Shown here one piece after another: positions 8,747 through 20,243 of a DNA stretch of 33,442 nt (position 1 is the stretch's first letter; the number at the start of each line of letters is the position of its first letter). Source of the stretch: Parasitella parasitica (Eukaryota > Mucoromycota > Mucoromycetes > Mucorales > Mucoraceae). A program made the position numbers and the translations under genes. Location of the stretch: positions 51,622-85,063 of the forward strand of contig MU619330.1 in assembly GCA_025201805.1 (NCBI GenBank), read 5' to 3'. Below the pieces are notes generated by a model. The model was not told the origin of the DNA. It searched no databases and saw only the letters and a program-made list of their open reading frames with translations.

Positions 8747-11175
8747 ATGAAAAGTTGGACTGGAAATGTAAAATAAGAAATGATGCTTGAAGTAACGGAA
8801 TGAGAGGGTTTAAAATATATTCTTTTGATTGCTAGAATTCTCCAGCTGGAAGCCATTCACCGACATCCGCTAATTCACCACTGCAGCAGCCTATTATATT
8901 TGTACCTGCGCAACAGCAACAACAACAACAACAGCAGCAGCAGCAGCAGCAGCAGCCATCATCGCAGTCCAGCTCTCCTCAACAGGTAGTGTTCATTTTT
9001 GCGTCATAATCTCTCCCATTTATTCATACTGTAAAAGCTTCGCTCTCCCAATTCTTTACATAAATCCACCGGTGAACGAGATATGCCTAAAGCAGGACCT
9101 ATCAACCGCTTGAAAAATGCAACAAGAGATCAAATTCCTGTTAGCAAATCACCTAGACGTCAAAAATCATCTCGATTCTATGCAAAAGAAAAAATTCAAT
9201 TGGAAAGAACGCCAGGTTTTCATGGTAAGTCATCATCTATCATCGCTTCACGGTTCCCGGGACTTGAACGTTTTAAACTAGAAATACCGCCTCACCTGAG
9301 AAATGATTTGTTTATCCAAAAGCTGCGTCAATGTATGGTTATCTGCGACTTCTCAGATCCTTCATCTGAGCTGAACGAGAAAGAAATCAAACGACAAACA
9401 CTCCAAGAAATTCTGGAATACGTTGGGAATAACTTGGGTGTTTTGACATCTGAAGCGCCGTACTCTGAAATAATAAAACTATTTGCCATCAACCTGTTTC
9501 GGACTATTCCGCCTCAAGTGAATCCAACAGGTGATGCCTATGACCCAGAAGAAGACGAACCCGTATTGGAACTGGCATGGCCTCATTTGCAGATCGTGTA
9601 CGAGTTCTTTTTGAGATTCTTAGAATCGCCCGATTTCAACATTAATTTTGCAAAACGATACATTGATCAAAAGTTTATCTTGCAGGTAGGAGTATTTGGT
9701 ATTGGGCGTCATTTGGTTAGGTTTTTAACTGCTTATTAGTTACTCGAGCTGTTTGACAGTGAAGATCCACGGGAACGAGATTTCCTCAAAACAACACTGC
9801 ATCGCATTTATGGCAAATTCCTGAATTTGCGTGCATTTATTCGCAGATCTATCAACAATATATTTTTCCAATTTATCTATGAAACAGAACGACACAACGG
9901 CATTGCCGAACTACTCGAGATTCTGGGTAGTATTATTAATGGATTTGCATTACCTTTGAAGGAGGAGCACAAGCTATTTCTTAGACGTGTCTTGATCCCA
10001 TTACACAAGGTGAAATCCTTGGCCGTGTATCACCCTCAACTGGCCTATTGCGTAGTCCAGTTTTTGGAAAAGAGCCACACATTAGCACAGGAAGTTGTGA
10101 ATGGACTATTGAGGTATTGGCCCAAGGTCAACAGCCCCAAGGAAGTCATGTTCTTGAATGAACTGGAAGAGGTATTGGATGTCACAGAAAATGCAGAGTT
10201 TCAGCAATTTATGGTTCCTCTATTCACAAAACTGGGACAATGTGTATCCAGCACACACTTCCAAGTGGCTGAAAGAGCGCTTTATTTTTGGAATAATGAA
10301 TATGTTGTTAATCTGATGGCTGAAAACATGAATGTGCTTATGCCCATAATATTTCCTACGCTGTACAAGACTTCAAAGACACATTGGAACAAGACAATTC
10401 TCGGTTTAGTCTATAATGCCCTGAAATTATGTATGGATATCAGCCCCGAATTATTCGATGAGTGTGCTAATCAGTACAAACAACAACGGCAAATGTAAGT
10501 TTGTCCCATCCTACAAGTGAAATAAGTGCTGACTACAAGCCAATTTAGCGAAAGAAAAAGACAGAGGGATAGAGAAGAGAACTGGAAGACTTTACAGCGC
10601 AAAGTCTCTGGAACAAGTGCAGTTGCCATCACAACCTCTGCTGATGATGATTTTTACAGCTTTTCCTTCCCTCCGAGACCAAACTTTGGTCAAGATGATG
10701 AGGAAGATGATGATGAAGACGCATACGAAGACGAAGATCATGATCATCAGATACAAGATTTTGACATCATGACTGACGAAGAAACAGATGCTGAAGTGGA
10801 TCAAAGTAACAGCCAGCAGCATGAAGAGCATGATGTTATTCATCCTGATATGGTATGTCTGTTCAGATCCCTATATATCTTAACATGCAAGTTTAACTTA
10901 AGTGTGATATATCATAGCAACAATTCAACCCAGGTCCCCAACAGCAATTCCAACAATTTAGACGTAAATCTATTATACCCGTCGATGAAACTGTAAGTGA
11001 CAGAAATAGAGAGGATCTTTCAAGTCTTGGGCATTGTGTACTCAACCTCAAACTTTAGGTTTTCAATGAATTATCTCGCCACATTAGTTTAGATGAAGTG
11101 ATGAACCAAGCTCCGGGAGCAGCTTCGTCTTCATCAGCAGCAAGTAGCCCTATAGATAACAACAATAATTTTTAG
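8747..11175 (+). CDS. RTS1: PP2A regulatory subunit B56 (B') family
   Basis: B56 subunits direct the PP2A core enzyme to LxxIxE-type substrates and, in fungi, act in stress, cytokinesis and chromosome cohesion. Seven exons join in frame: 8747-8767, 8836-8985, 9038-9685, 9740-10494, 10549-10852, 10918-10992, 11059-11175, giving 689 residues. The N-terminus is low complexity with 15 consecutive Gln (8911-8955). The HEAT-like B56 core then runs from about residue 150 to 500, with hallmark segments [92 protein letters not shown] and the [12 protein letters not shown] region. An acidic Asp/Glu tail and a Gln/Asn-rich end follow. The tiny first exon (MKSWTGN) is the least certain part. It is preferred because it joins in frame across a 68-nt GT-AG intron. 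Confidence 0.93.
8911..8955 (+). repeat. CAR trinucleotide repeat encoding 15 glutamines
   Basis: Forty-five bases of CAA/CAG codons in exon 2 of the B56 gene, ending with eight pure CAG units. Such tracts are prone to length change. Confidence 0.95.
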
Positions 11176-11656
11176 ACTGGTCAATTACAAGGACATTTCT
11201 CTCTCTTTTTTTTTTATTTTTATTTTTTATTTTTTTGTTATACACATAGAGTTAATCGAGCTATTTACCATTCTTTAATGAAAAAAAAAATTGTCGCTCA
11301 TACATTTGTTGCAACAAATTCGAGCACTTTTCATCTTTTGCATAAACTACAACTGTCGAGCTATGGCTGTCAAAGTACGTCCGTTGGCTAAAAGCTTATA
11401 AATAAAGACAGCATCCTATCTTGAAAGTTGCATTAAATTAATCAAATTTACCACTGTGGGTTCGTTTTTTGAAATGTACGATCCTCGTAACTTGGTTGCA
11501 ACTTTTACTATTTTCGTTTGCTGCACAGTGCATGGTAATACACAAAAACGCGCGGACAAGAGAGGGCTTACGTGTCCCCCAAACTGATTTGAAATTTGAG
11601 TTATAAACAATTTTGTTTGAGCAGGATTTATCAGTTCTTTAATATAAACGAAACAA
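11176..11656. other. Intergenic region between B56 and ECM29
   Basis: It contains T-rich runs after the B56 stop and an AATAAA at 11401-11406, the first obvious poly(A) signal for that gene. The remaining 250 bp would be the ECM29 promoter and leader. No motif stands out. Confidence 0.4.
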
Positions 11657-14600
11657 ATGAGCAACGAAATTCAATTACTCGGTAAGCTAAACAGAAAATG
11701 AAAAAGAAGCCCCCCAAAATGACCCAACTGTTAATGTAGAAAATGTTCAGTTCAAGCTCGCAATCTGTAATACAGATGAAGATTTAGAAAAGACGATAAA
11801 GACCTTTCTCCCACCCGTTTTACTCAAACTAGCCAGCACCAGTACCGAAACTAAAGGCAAAGTAGTTGAAATCCTTTCCCATATCAGTAAAAGAGTAAAG
11901 ACCAACGACAATGTCAAATTGCCCTTCGATACGCTTTTATCGCAATTCACAAATCCATCTGTGCCCACATCGGTAAAGAATGTCACTTTAATATATCTGG
12001 GGATGGCTGCAAGTCGTTTATCTCCAGAGGAAACTGCTCACCATGTGCCTGAATTGTTGAGAAACATTAGTAAAAGACCTAATCAACAAAGGATTCCATT
12101 ACTCCACATCGTATTGCCTGTAAGTGCTGATTAGGAAAGAAGGATGTTTCGAGCACACTGTAGCGACATACTCACGTATTATATAGGTTTTGATTAAATG
12201 GAAAATGGATCATGGAAAGCAATTAACAGCAAGAACCACCATGTTTCATTTCGATGAGAATCCCGACGATATTCCAGTTATTTTGGGCTTCTTTTTAGAT
12301 GTCATGTTGTATCAACCTTTGACAGCCAGAGAAATTGAAGAGCAACAAGAAGAAAATACCGTACCAAAATATCCTGGATTAAGCCCCTTGGCAGTAGAGG
12401 AGGTCACCAACAATGGGAAAGTTCAGTGGACAACTTCCAAACTGAAAGATGCAAAGTTAGGCATCATGAACCTGATCTTGACCCCAATTTTTACAGATAG
12501 CGAGAGATTACCCTTACTGATCGCGGGTGTATGTGATCCCAATCATCAGGTTGTCTCTGCCTGCGAAGATGGCATGCGTAGATGGACGGGAAATGTGAAT
12601 TACGAGGATGATACAACTATAAAATCCTTGTATAAGTTGTATTTGGGCTCTAAACCTATAGACAAAGAAGCAAATAAGGACGATAGATCTCAGGCACCAA
12701 ATCCTATCAAATTGCGTATTCTACAATATTTGGCAAAATCAATTACTGCTACAAACATGGTAGCACCCATGATCCAGGTTATTTTTGATGGTATCTATGG
12801 TGAATCGACAACTGCCAAGTTGCAAAGATCAGCCATGTCATTTTTGCAATGGTGTGCTCGGATGGTAAGCGAATTAGGGGCAGTAACTATGGTACATGTG
12901 TTTATACTGAAGCATGGTGTGTAGAGCAAAGAATCAAGCATAGGTCCCGTCGCACCTATCATTATTTCTGGTTTGCTAAAGTTCATAAATGAGAACGAAG
13001 AAACTCAAGGTTATGATGCAGAAAGTATCAAGGGGTATGCCTATATTGCCTGTGGCCTTGTAGCCAAAAAGGTCCCTAAAGTGGGATTAGAGGACACCCA
13101 CATGCTCTCTCTCTTTTTCGACAATTTAGAGCAAGAACAAAAGAATGTTCGTACTTATGTTCAGGATGCGCTTTCCTCCATGATTGAAATCTATGTGGAT
13201 ATTGCGCCGGAAGCACCTATATACAACGATTTGCAACAAATTATATTGAAAGCAGTTCAAAAGAGCGATTCGTATTCTCGTTACATGGCACTGAAATATG
13301 CTAATGCCATTTACCCATTTTCATCTGTATTTGCTCGCTATGTGTGTTTACTAGGCAGCTCTAATGCTGTTGTCAAGCTTGATGTGAAGGAAGAGGCTCG
13401 CCGTGGTTTAATTCCTTTTATGCGTAACAAGTATGGCCTTGTAGAAAACGTAGATGTGATTTCTGCCTCAGAGCTACCAAAATTGAACGAGTTGATCACC
13501 TATATCCATGATCACCGACCCGACGAAAACTATACGCTGCTGTCTAAAACACCGGTTGTGAAAGGATATCCTGTAGAAGTCTACTCTGAAATATTGCGCT
13601 TCTTGCGTATGGTTTGGATCCTGCAAGTGAACCCTACCAACATTTTAATAGATCAGTACGTCGCTGATAAGGTGGAAAACAGCATGTCTGAGGATCCTGT
13701 CACCATGTTAAATTTCAAGAAAAGCGTTACAGAGATGTGGTCAGATAATGACGACAAACAAGTGCTTCAATACTGGCTTGAGTTTGTTGAAAGTGGGTTG
13801 AATCCTGAATTAAAAGGTACTTTCAAACTACTGGCATATTCGTACTTGTTTCGCTAATAATAAGAGGCCTATAGATTCTCTCCTGCTCGCGACATCTGCT
13901 AAATGTTTGTTGGAGATCATTTCGCTTGGCCCGTCTTCTATTACAACTACTTTTAAAGATAGACTCTCATTTTTCAAATCGCTGTCGCTCTCAGATAAAC
14001 TTGATGCCCGCATCTTAGTGTCCCATATATTTGGTATCATTGCTAGTAATGATAGCGTACCGCAAACAGAGATTGAAATCATGTTGTCCGAATTCTGTGA
14101 CATCTTAGAGGCTCCTGAGGGCAAACAACAGCAGGCCATGGACCATCGTCATGGTGCTACGCTTTCCATCGGTTATTTAGTGGGTCGCTGCCATTATCGA
14201 AAACGCGACTTACCCCAGGCACTCAAGCAGCGCTGTGCCTCCAATCTTGTGCCTCTTTTGGAAGGCCCAGCTAGTTCACCTTTTTACATGATGGCCAATG
14301 CTGCGTGTCAAGCTATTGCCGAAATCGGTCGCTCCCAGTTGCTGCCCTTCCCTACTGAAAAGAGCGTTGATGACTCCATGGACGTTGGTACCACCATCGA
14401 GGATGTCATTGAAAAATTGACTAAATTAGCAAATACGTGCAAAGAAGCCAAAGTTCAAGAAAAGGCCACGCTTGCTTTGGGCCACCTTACTATTCCTCTT
14501 GTGCAGCAAAACCATACTGCACTCGTCCAAAAGATTGTTGATGCTCTTTACACTACTGCTGATACCAAACAAGTTGAACTAGCATTTGCCAGCGGCGAAG

Positions 14601-17600
14601 CGTGGTCTGTTTTGGCATTTGGTTGGAACTCCCAGTCGATGCAAAAGTATAAGGATATGAGTGACATGCCCATGCTGCAAGATCGAGACCTTAATGAAAG
14701 CTGCTATGCGTTCCAATCCGTAATTGATAAGATGATCCGCACATTTGTCACAAGCAATCGCTCATGGTATCGCAAAGCTGCCTGTATATGGTTGCTTTCC
14801 ATACTCAAGTTTGGTAAAGACCAAAAACTTGTCAAGACCAATCTGGGCAACATGCATGCCTCCTTTTCTCGCCTCTTGGCTGATCAAGATGACTTTACTC
14901 AAGAATGTGCTTCCAAAGGTCTTGGTTTAGTCTATGAGTACGGCGATGTCAAGATTAAAGAGGACATGTTGTACGCGTTGGTTGGCACTTTCACTGAGGG
15001 CCGACAAATCCAAGCACAGTCCGTCACCGATAACACTGTCTTGTTTGAAGAAGGTGCTTTGGGGGAAACGCCCGATGGCAACTCCATCACCACCTACAAA
15101 GAGCTGTGCTCATTAGCATCTGAACTCAACCAGCCAGACTTGATATACAAATTCATGAACCTCGCCAACCACAATGCCATGTGGACATCACGCCGTGGTG
15201 CAGCATTTGGATTCCAAAATCTGATGGCATTAGCAGAAAAGGAAATGGAGCCCTATCTACCTCGTTTGGTCCCCAAACTCTACAGATATCAGTTCGATCC
15301 CAACCCTCGCGTCAACCAGACTATGAAAGCTATCTGGAAATCTCTGGTCAAGGATAATCAAAAGACGGTAGACACTTACTTTAACGAAATTATGAAAGAT
15401 CTGTTGACTGGGCTTGGCAATCGTCAGTGGCGTATCCGCGAGGCCTCTTGCGCTGCAATCACTGATTTAGTTATGGGCCGTCAGTTGGCTCAAATCGAAC
15501 CTTACCTTGAACAGCTGTGGCAAATGTGTTTCCGCGCCCTGGATGATATCAAGGACTCTGTTCGCCAAGCGGCCACTGCAACCTGCCGTTCATTGACAAA
15601 GCTAACTGTACATTATTGTGATCCTACCATGGTGGCTATGGCTGATGGCGTAAAGGTCATGGATATTGTGATGCCTTTCTTGCTTCAAAAGGGTATTGTC
15701 TCTGATGCTGAAGATGTGCGCAAATTTAGTTTGGATGCTGTATTGCGTGTATGCAAAACCGGCGCTGCATTGCTAAAGAAATATGTTCCTGAACTCGTTG
15801 ATACACTGCTGCAGTCTCTATCATGTAAGACTCGTTATTGTCAGTGTATTGACATTGCTCGCTAACAAATATATTTTATAGCTCTGGAACCGCAATCTAT
15901 GAATTACCTCAGTTTCCACGTAGACAAGTACAATATCTCCCAAGAGCAACTGGATAATGCACGTTTGAGTGGCGCTAAAAACTCGCCCATGATGGAAGGA
16001 ATCGAACATTGCGTTACTCAAATTGATGAGCAGGTAATGGAAGAACTGACTCCTCGAATCCTCCATATTGTAAGAAAGGGTACTGGCCTTCCCACCAAGG
16101 TATTTAAATTTGCGCATTATTCTTTCTGTTTATTGATCGTGATAAATTTCTAGGCTGGCTGTGCGCGATTTATTGTCACGTTGGTGATGAACCGTAGATC
16201 TGCATTCGAGCCGTTTGCTGATGCTTATTTGAAGGCGCTGAGTGGCACTATCCGTTCGAAGAACCCTGTCATCCGAAAATCGTATGCCACTGCTATCGGC
16301 TATGTTTGCCAATTAGCTACCTACGATCGGCTGGTCTCTGTTGTCAAGCATTTAAAGAAGCTCTATATTGATGAAGAAGGTAAATTTTTACCGAAATACT
16401 AGAACTACGGCGCTGCTTAACACCATATTTAAAATCTGTGTAGACGAAGATGGCAAGGCTGGCAGTGCTGTAACAGCCGTTGAAATTACGCGGTTTGCTA
16501 CAGACCGAGCCAACTCAATTGCGACAGCCATTGTGCCTCTCATCTTTTTTGGTGAACATGATCCTGAAAAAGGTCTGAGCAAATTATGGAAAATGGCATG
16601 GGAGAATCTTACTTCTGGTACTCGCAGCATGGTCACCATGTATGCTAATGAGATTTTGGAGTTTGTCCATCCTTTATTGACATCCCCGTCTTGGAAGATC
16701 AAACAAACTGCTGCCCTTACTATCGCCGACATGTGCAAGACTGCTGGCAAGGGTGTACAAGTGCATGCCCGGAAACTGCTGCCTGTACTAGTTTCTACTT
16801 TGGCAACTCGTTCTTGGGCAGGCAAAGAGAATGTGTTGGATGCATTTGTCCAGCTCTGTATTTCGGTCAAGGAATCGTTTGGTCACCCTGAAACAGAACT
16901 CTCACTTGCAGAGGTTACCAAGATTATGGTCCGAGAGGCTAAGCGTAAAAACAGAGCTTACCAACGCCACGCGTTGGTTTCTTTGATCAGCTTCAATGAC
17001 TGTTTTGCTGAAAAGGTGGATGTGCTCCAAAGCGAGCAGGAATTTTTGACCGAATTATGCGAAATGGATGAAGCAGAGGCAATGGAAGACGAAGATCATG
17101 ACAATGCAAAGCCTTTGCTGCTTATGATCAAGGCCAATGCATTCAAAGCAATCGCATCAGCTTATAGACCCAAGATATTCGTTAATCAAGAAGCTCAAAC
17201 AGCACCTCTCGCAGAGATGATCACAAACTGCGTTCGAGGAAACGTTTGGAATGTGCAATTATCAATTCTGCAGAGTCTCAGAACATTTGTGGAACATGCA
17301 ACCTCGTCCGGATTGCTTAATGAAACGGTGATGGGCGCTTTATTGAAAGCTGCATTTGATTCTTTAGACGATTTAAAGTACTCGGCTATTCGATCAGCTG
17401 CCGTTGACCTTTTAGAGCAACTGGTGTCAAGCGGATCAGGTAAATATAAACGTAGACCAGAGAAGGGCCTTTTCATGTATTTTATACTCACATATACTCA
17501 TAGTCCAAGCAAACGCAAAGATTGTATTTGCACAAGGTGTTTCTAAATGTGTGCAGCAGGAACCTATCGCTTTGATTAAAGATAGATTACAGAAACTCTC

Positions 17601-17613
17601 TTCGAAACTATAA
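11657..17613 (+). CDS. ECM29: Proteasome adaptor/scaffold protein ECM29
   Basis: Ecm29 is a large HEAT-repeat protein that binds the 26S proteasome, tethers core to regulatory particle and acts in quality control and stress remodelling. Nine exons join in frame: 11657-11681, 11740-12119, 12187-12864, 12925-13816, 13875-15824, 15882-16099, 16154-16379, 16444-17439, 17504-17613. They give 1824 residues, close to the yeast and human proteins. The N-terminus is diagnostic: FLPPVLLKLAS, then VVEILSHISKRVK, then VKNVTLIYLGMAA. The whole length is alpha-helical repeat sequence with recognisable Ecm29 segments such as DHRHGATLSIGYLVGRC, NHNAMWTSRRGAAFGFQN, FDPNPRVNQTMKAIWKSL and GNRQWRIREASCAAITDL. 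Exon 7/8 needed care: a tempting AG only 23 nt after the donor breaks the frame, while the AG at 16442-16443 gives a 64-nt intron and restores it. Poly(A) signal AATAAA is at 17619-17624. Confidence 0.95.
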
Positions 17614-17618
17614 TTTTT

Positions 17619-17624
17619 AATAAA
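17619..17624 (+). terminator. Poly(A) signal AATAAA of ECM29
   Basis: Canonical hexamer 5 bp after the ECM29 stop codon, in a 221-bp gap between two convergent genes. Confidence 0.6.
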
Positions 17625-17834
17625 AAGAGTATATAAAGAGTAAATAAATTTGTGATAACATGTAAATTAAAAGTCATAATCTAGCTCCCCTTCCGAACTC
17701 TATCTCTAATGATTAGTACTTTTTCATCAATAGATTTGCTGCGAATTGTTACTTACATCTTCATCTGGCCTGTAATACCACATGTGCATCGAAGAATATG
17801 TTAGTATCAGTTAGGATGATTTGTTCATGTAGCC

Positions 17835-18670
17835 CTACATTTCGCCCAGCATTAATTGAAGTTCACGAGCTCTTTCTTTCAATAGCGACTTTGATTCTAC
17901 CAATTGCCGCAAGTGCTCAACCGCTGTTACATGTAGGTTATAATGTAAACATTGAGCCTTTTAGATATACTTGTATCCATTTGTGACAAAAAATACTCAC
18001 ATTTTTGTAATATCAATGCCTCACTTTTATGCCCACTGCTTAACGTAGGCACTACAGCTACTAATTTTTCGAATCCTATACGGATATTTGCTCTCCTTTT
18101 CTGTTCCGAAGCAATGTGATTAGCTCTCTTTTGATCGTCGCTCAACAGTTCCACTGCCTTCTTTTTACTAATAGCTTTTGATTTCGGTCCAAGTCGTAGT
18201 TCATCTGATGTGGCTGAAGACGGTGACGACTGAGGTGAATTTTGTCGATGTTTCTGTGTATCATTAAGCTTTTTTGACTCCTTTTTATTGCCATTGCAAG
18301 TAGGGGGAATAATTAAGGCATTGATCTGTATGCCACCAGTTGTAGTTGTGTTGAAAGCAGTTGATGGTGCACTAAAAGGAGAAGCAGGTACAGACGGTGA
18401 TCCTATATGCATAATTATTTCCATTTAAGGTATAATACCAATTTGTCATTAGAATATGACAAGATGTAGAATAGCATCTGTAAGCTTATATACCTTCATA
18501 ATCTTCAAACCCGTCAAGAAATTGGTGTAATTGATTTCGTTCCATTTCTGAGAAAAGCGAAGTGTCTTCACGTATTGTAGTTTGATTCAATTGAATAGGC
18601 ATTAAAAGTAAATCTTCTTTGCACAACAATGAACATTTAAACGCTTTATTCACTTACTAGAAGTTCCCAT
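17835..18670 (-). CDS. bHLH (bHLH-zip-like) transcription factor
   Basis: Four exons join in frame on the minus strand: 18670-18658, 18616-18494, 18402-18001, 17923-17835, giving 208 residues. A bHLH domain occupies roughly residues 135-195. Its basic region is HIASEQKRR, with H, E and R spaced as in class B E-box (CACGTG) binders. Helix 1 is IRIGFEKLVAVVPTL, followed by a loop with HKSEALILQKSVEHL. A Leu-heptad helix (VEHLRQLVESKSLLKERA...) then runs to the C-terminus. The last exon is essential: without it helix 2 is cut at an intron. The layout is like Ino4- or Mlx-type small bHLH proteins, but the target genes cannot be inferred. The N-terminal 13-nt exon is less certain; an internal ATG at 18602 is the alternative start. 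The gene is convergent with ECM29 and divergent from GET1. Confidence 0.85.
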
Positions 18671-19375
18671 CTTTATGATTTATCAGCAGTATCAATGTAG
18701 CAACGTGTATATATGTAGAGATCAATGAAATCAGAAACACAAAGCGGATACTAAGAGAAGGAGAGGGAATGGGAAGAGAAAGATAAAAAAAAAACTTTTT
18801 GATCACAAAACGTGGGGGATAAATACTAAATAAATGATATACTATCATATTGTAACATGAGAATCAGTTACACCAGTGAAATCATATTTGACTTACATTT
18901 GATACTTTAATCTCGGCTTGCATTGAATGTTAGGTTCTTACACTCGGTATTAACCAATCTCGAATTTTGGAGGTAATTGAAAAGATACTGTCTCTCCATG
19001 TATATGATAACCCAAATCATGATTGCATATGCCGAAGTAAAATACTCAACAATAGCTTTTAATTTAGATACTAAATTTAAGTATTCTAATTGGTGTGAGA
19101 AAAGAATATGGCTAATTCAGTCAGTAGGTAGCATGTCTTGCATCATTCAAGCATATTTCTAGCTGCCACTTTCAAATTACCAAGGGCTCTAGGGTATTAC
19201 TTGCTTATTTATTAATGGAAGCAACAATTTCAATAGGCTTGATCATGCATGGATGGTGATCTGTTGAATGCCGTACGAGTCACGACCCATTCACTTTGGT
19301 TGGCGCGAATTATTGTTTTCTTCAATGTTCTTTTTTTCTCGAAAGCTTTCTTGCTTGATAGTCTAGAAACCTACA
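18671..19375. other. Divergent intergenic region between the bHLH gene and GET1
   Basis: About 700 bp with no supported gene, presumably holding both promoters. Plus-strand frames at 18977-19162 and 19249-19482 are out of phase with GET1 and have no recognisable features. I saw no CACGTG E-box, so self-regulation of the bHLH gene is not supported. Confidence 0.4.
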
Positions 19376-20187
19376 ATGTATCTGGCCTTAACTATCTTTT
19401 TATTAGTCTTGGTGACCGAGTCTATCCTATTTTTGGGCTATTCATACATTACATCTCTCGTAAGTTCAAGTATTCTTTTTGATAGACATTGTCTCATCAA
19501 ATGTATCCTACAAACAGACATATGATCTCTACGTAAAAATCACCAAAGATGCTCGAGTTGTCAAGCAGCAGAAAATGAAGCGAGACACTTTTAAATTGAA
19601 GACTGAATTATCAAAGACGAGCTCTCAAGTAAAGACGGGATAGGAGGAGATTTTTTTTTTTTTTATTATTATTATTATTTAACAAAAACATTAGGACGAA
19701 TTTGCCAAATGGGCAAAATTGCGTAGAAAATTAGATAAATCTGTTGCTGATCTTGAGAAAATGAGTAAGTTTCGATAGTTGAGGTGCAGCTACAGCATAG
19801 TTATTAAGCAATAAGTTGAATAGATGCTGACATTGCATATTCAAAAACTGCTTTTGAGCTCAAGGTCAAATCTGCTCTTTGGTTTTTGGTGCATGGATCA
19901 CAGTTGGTGATGATAATGTGGTTTAGAAAGAGTGCTGTATTTTATCTGCCTCCTGGGTGGTTTGGGCCTGCTCAACGCTTCTTGTCATGGCCATTTGCAC
20001 CTGCAGGTAAAAGAATCTTAAACTAATATAATCCTCGATAGAAAATGTTGACATTTGGGGCAAAATAGGTTCAGTCAGTGTGGCCATTTGGTTCGCTGCT
20101 TGCAGACGTATGATTAAAGCCTTGGCTCTTACAGCGAATGACTTTGTCTTTACTCCAGCTGCTGAAAAGAAGGTGGCAGCTGCTTAG
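19376..20187 (+). CDS. GET1: Guided entry of tail-anchored proteins factor 1 (Get1/WRB family)
   Basis: Get1 is an ER membrane receptor that, with Get2, takes tail-anchored proteins from the Get3 ATPase. Five exons join in frame: 19376-19459, 19518-19628, 19695-19764, 19824-20006, 20069-20187, giving 188 residues. There is an N-terminal membrane helix (LALTIFLLVLVTESILFLGY), then a cytosolic coiled coil. The coiled coil carries the family signature DEFAKWAKLRRKLDK at about residues 66-80. A second helix (ALWFLVHGSQLVMIMWF) is followed by WFGPAQRFLSWPFAPAG and a third helix (SVSVAIWF...). Intron 1 is the weak point: an acceptor 26 nt after the donor shifts the frame into a stop, whereas the AG at 19516-19517 (58-nt intron) keeps it. 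Poly(A) signal at 20208-20213. Confidence 0.9.
19653..19680 (+). repeat. T-run plus ATT microsatellite in GET1 intron 2
   Basis: A poly-T run followed by ATT repeats lies inside the third GT-AG gap of the gene's mid-region (19629-19694), just upstream of the acceptor. It explains the intron's slightly greater length. Confidence 0.8.
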
Positions 20188-20207
20188 ATGTGTATATATA
20201 AACTTTG

Positions 20208-20213
20208 AATAAA
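20208..20213 (+). terminator. Poly(A) signal AATAAA of GET1
   Basis: Canonical hexamer 20 bp after the GET1 stop and only 30 bp from the stop codon of the convergent minus-strand gene. Confidence 0.65.
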
Positions 20214-20237
20214 ATTAGCTAAAATTGCATGTAGTAT

Positions 20238-20243
20238 TTTATT
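20238..20243 (-). terminator. Poly(A) signal AATAAA overlapping the stop codon of the coiled-coil gene
   Basis: On the minus strand the hexamer begins at the last base of the TAA stop (20243-20245). The 3' regions of the two convergent genes must overlap here. Confidence 0.5.

Noticed and set aside
18040-18085. A ttcgaatcc motif suggesting a tRNA T-arm
   Set aside because: It lies inside the bHLH coding exon and no cloverleaf can be formed around it. No other tRNA candidate was found.
19249-19482. 77-codon hydrophobic frame beginning upstream of GET1
   Set aside because: It overlaps GET1 exon 1 in another phase. The GET1 phase joins to the later, diagnostic exons and this one does not.
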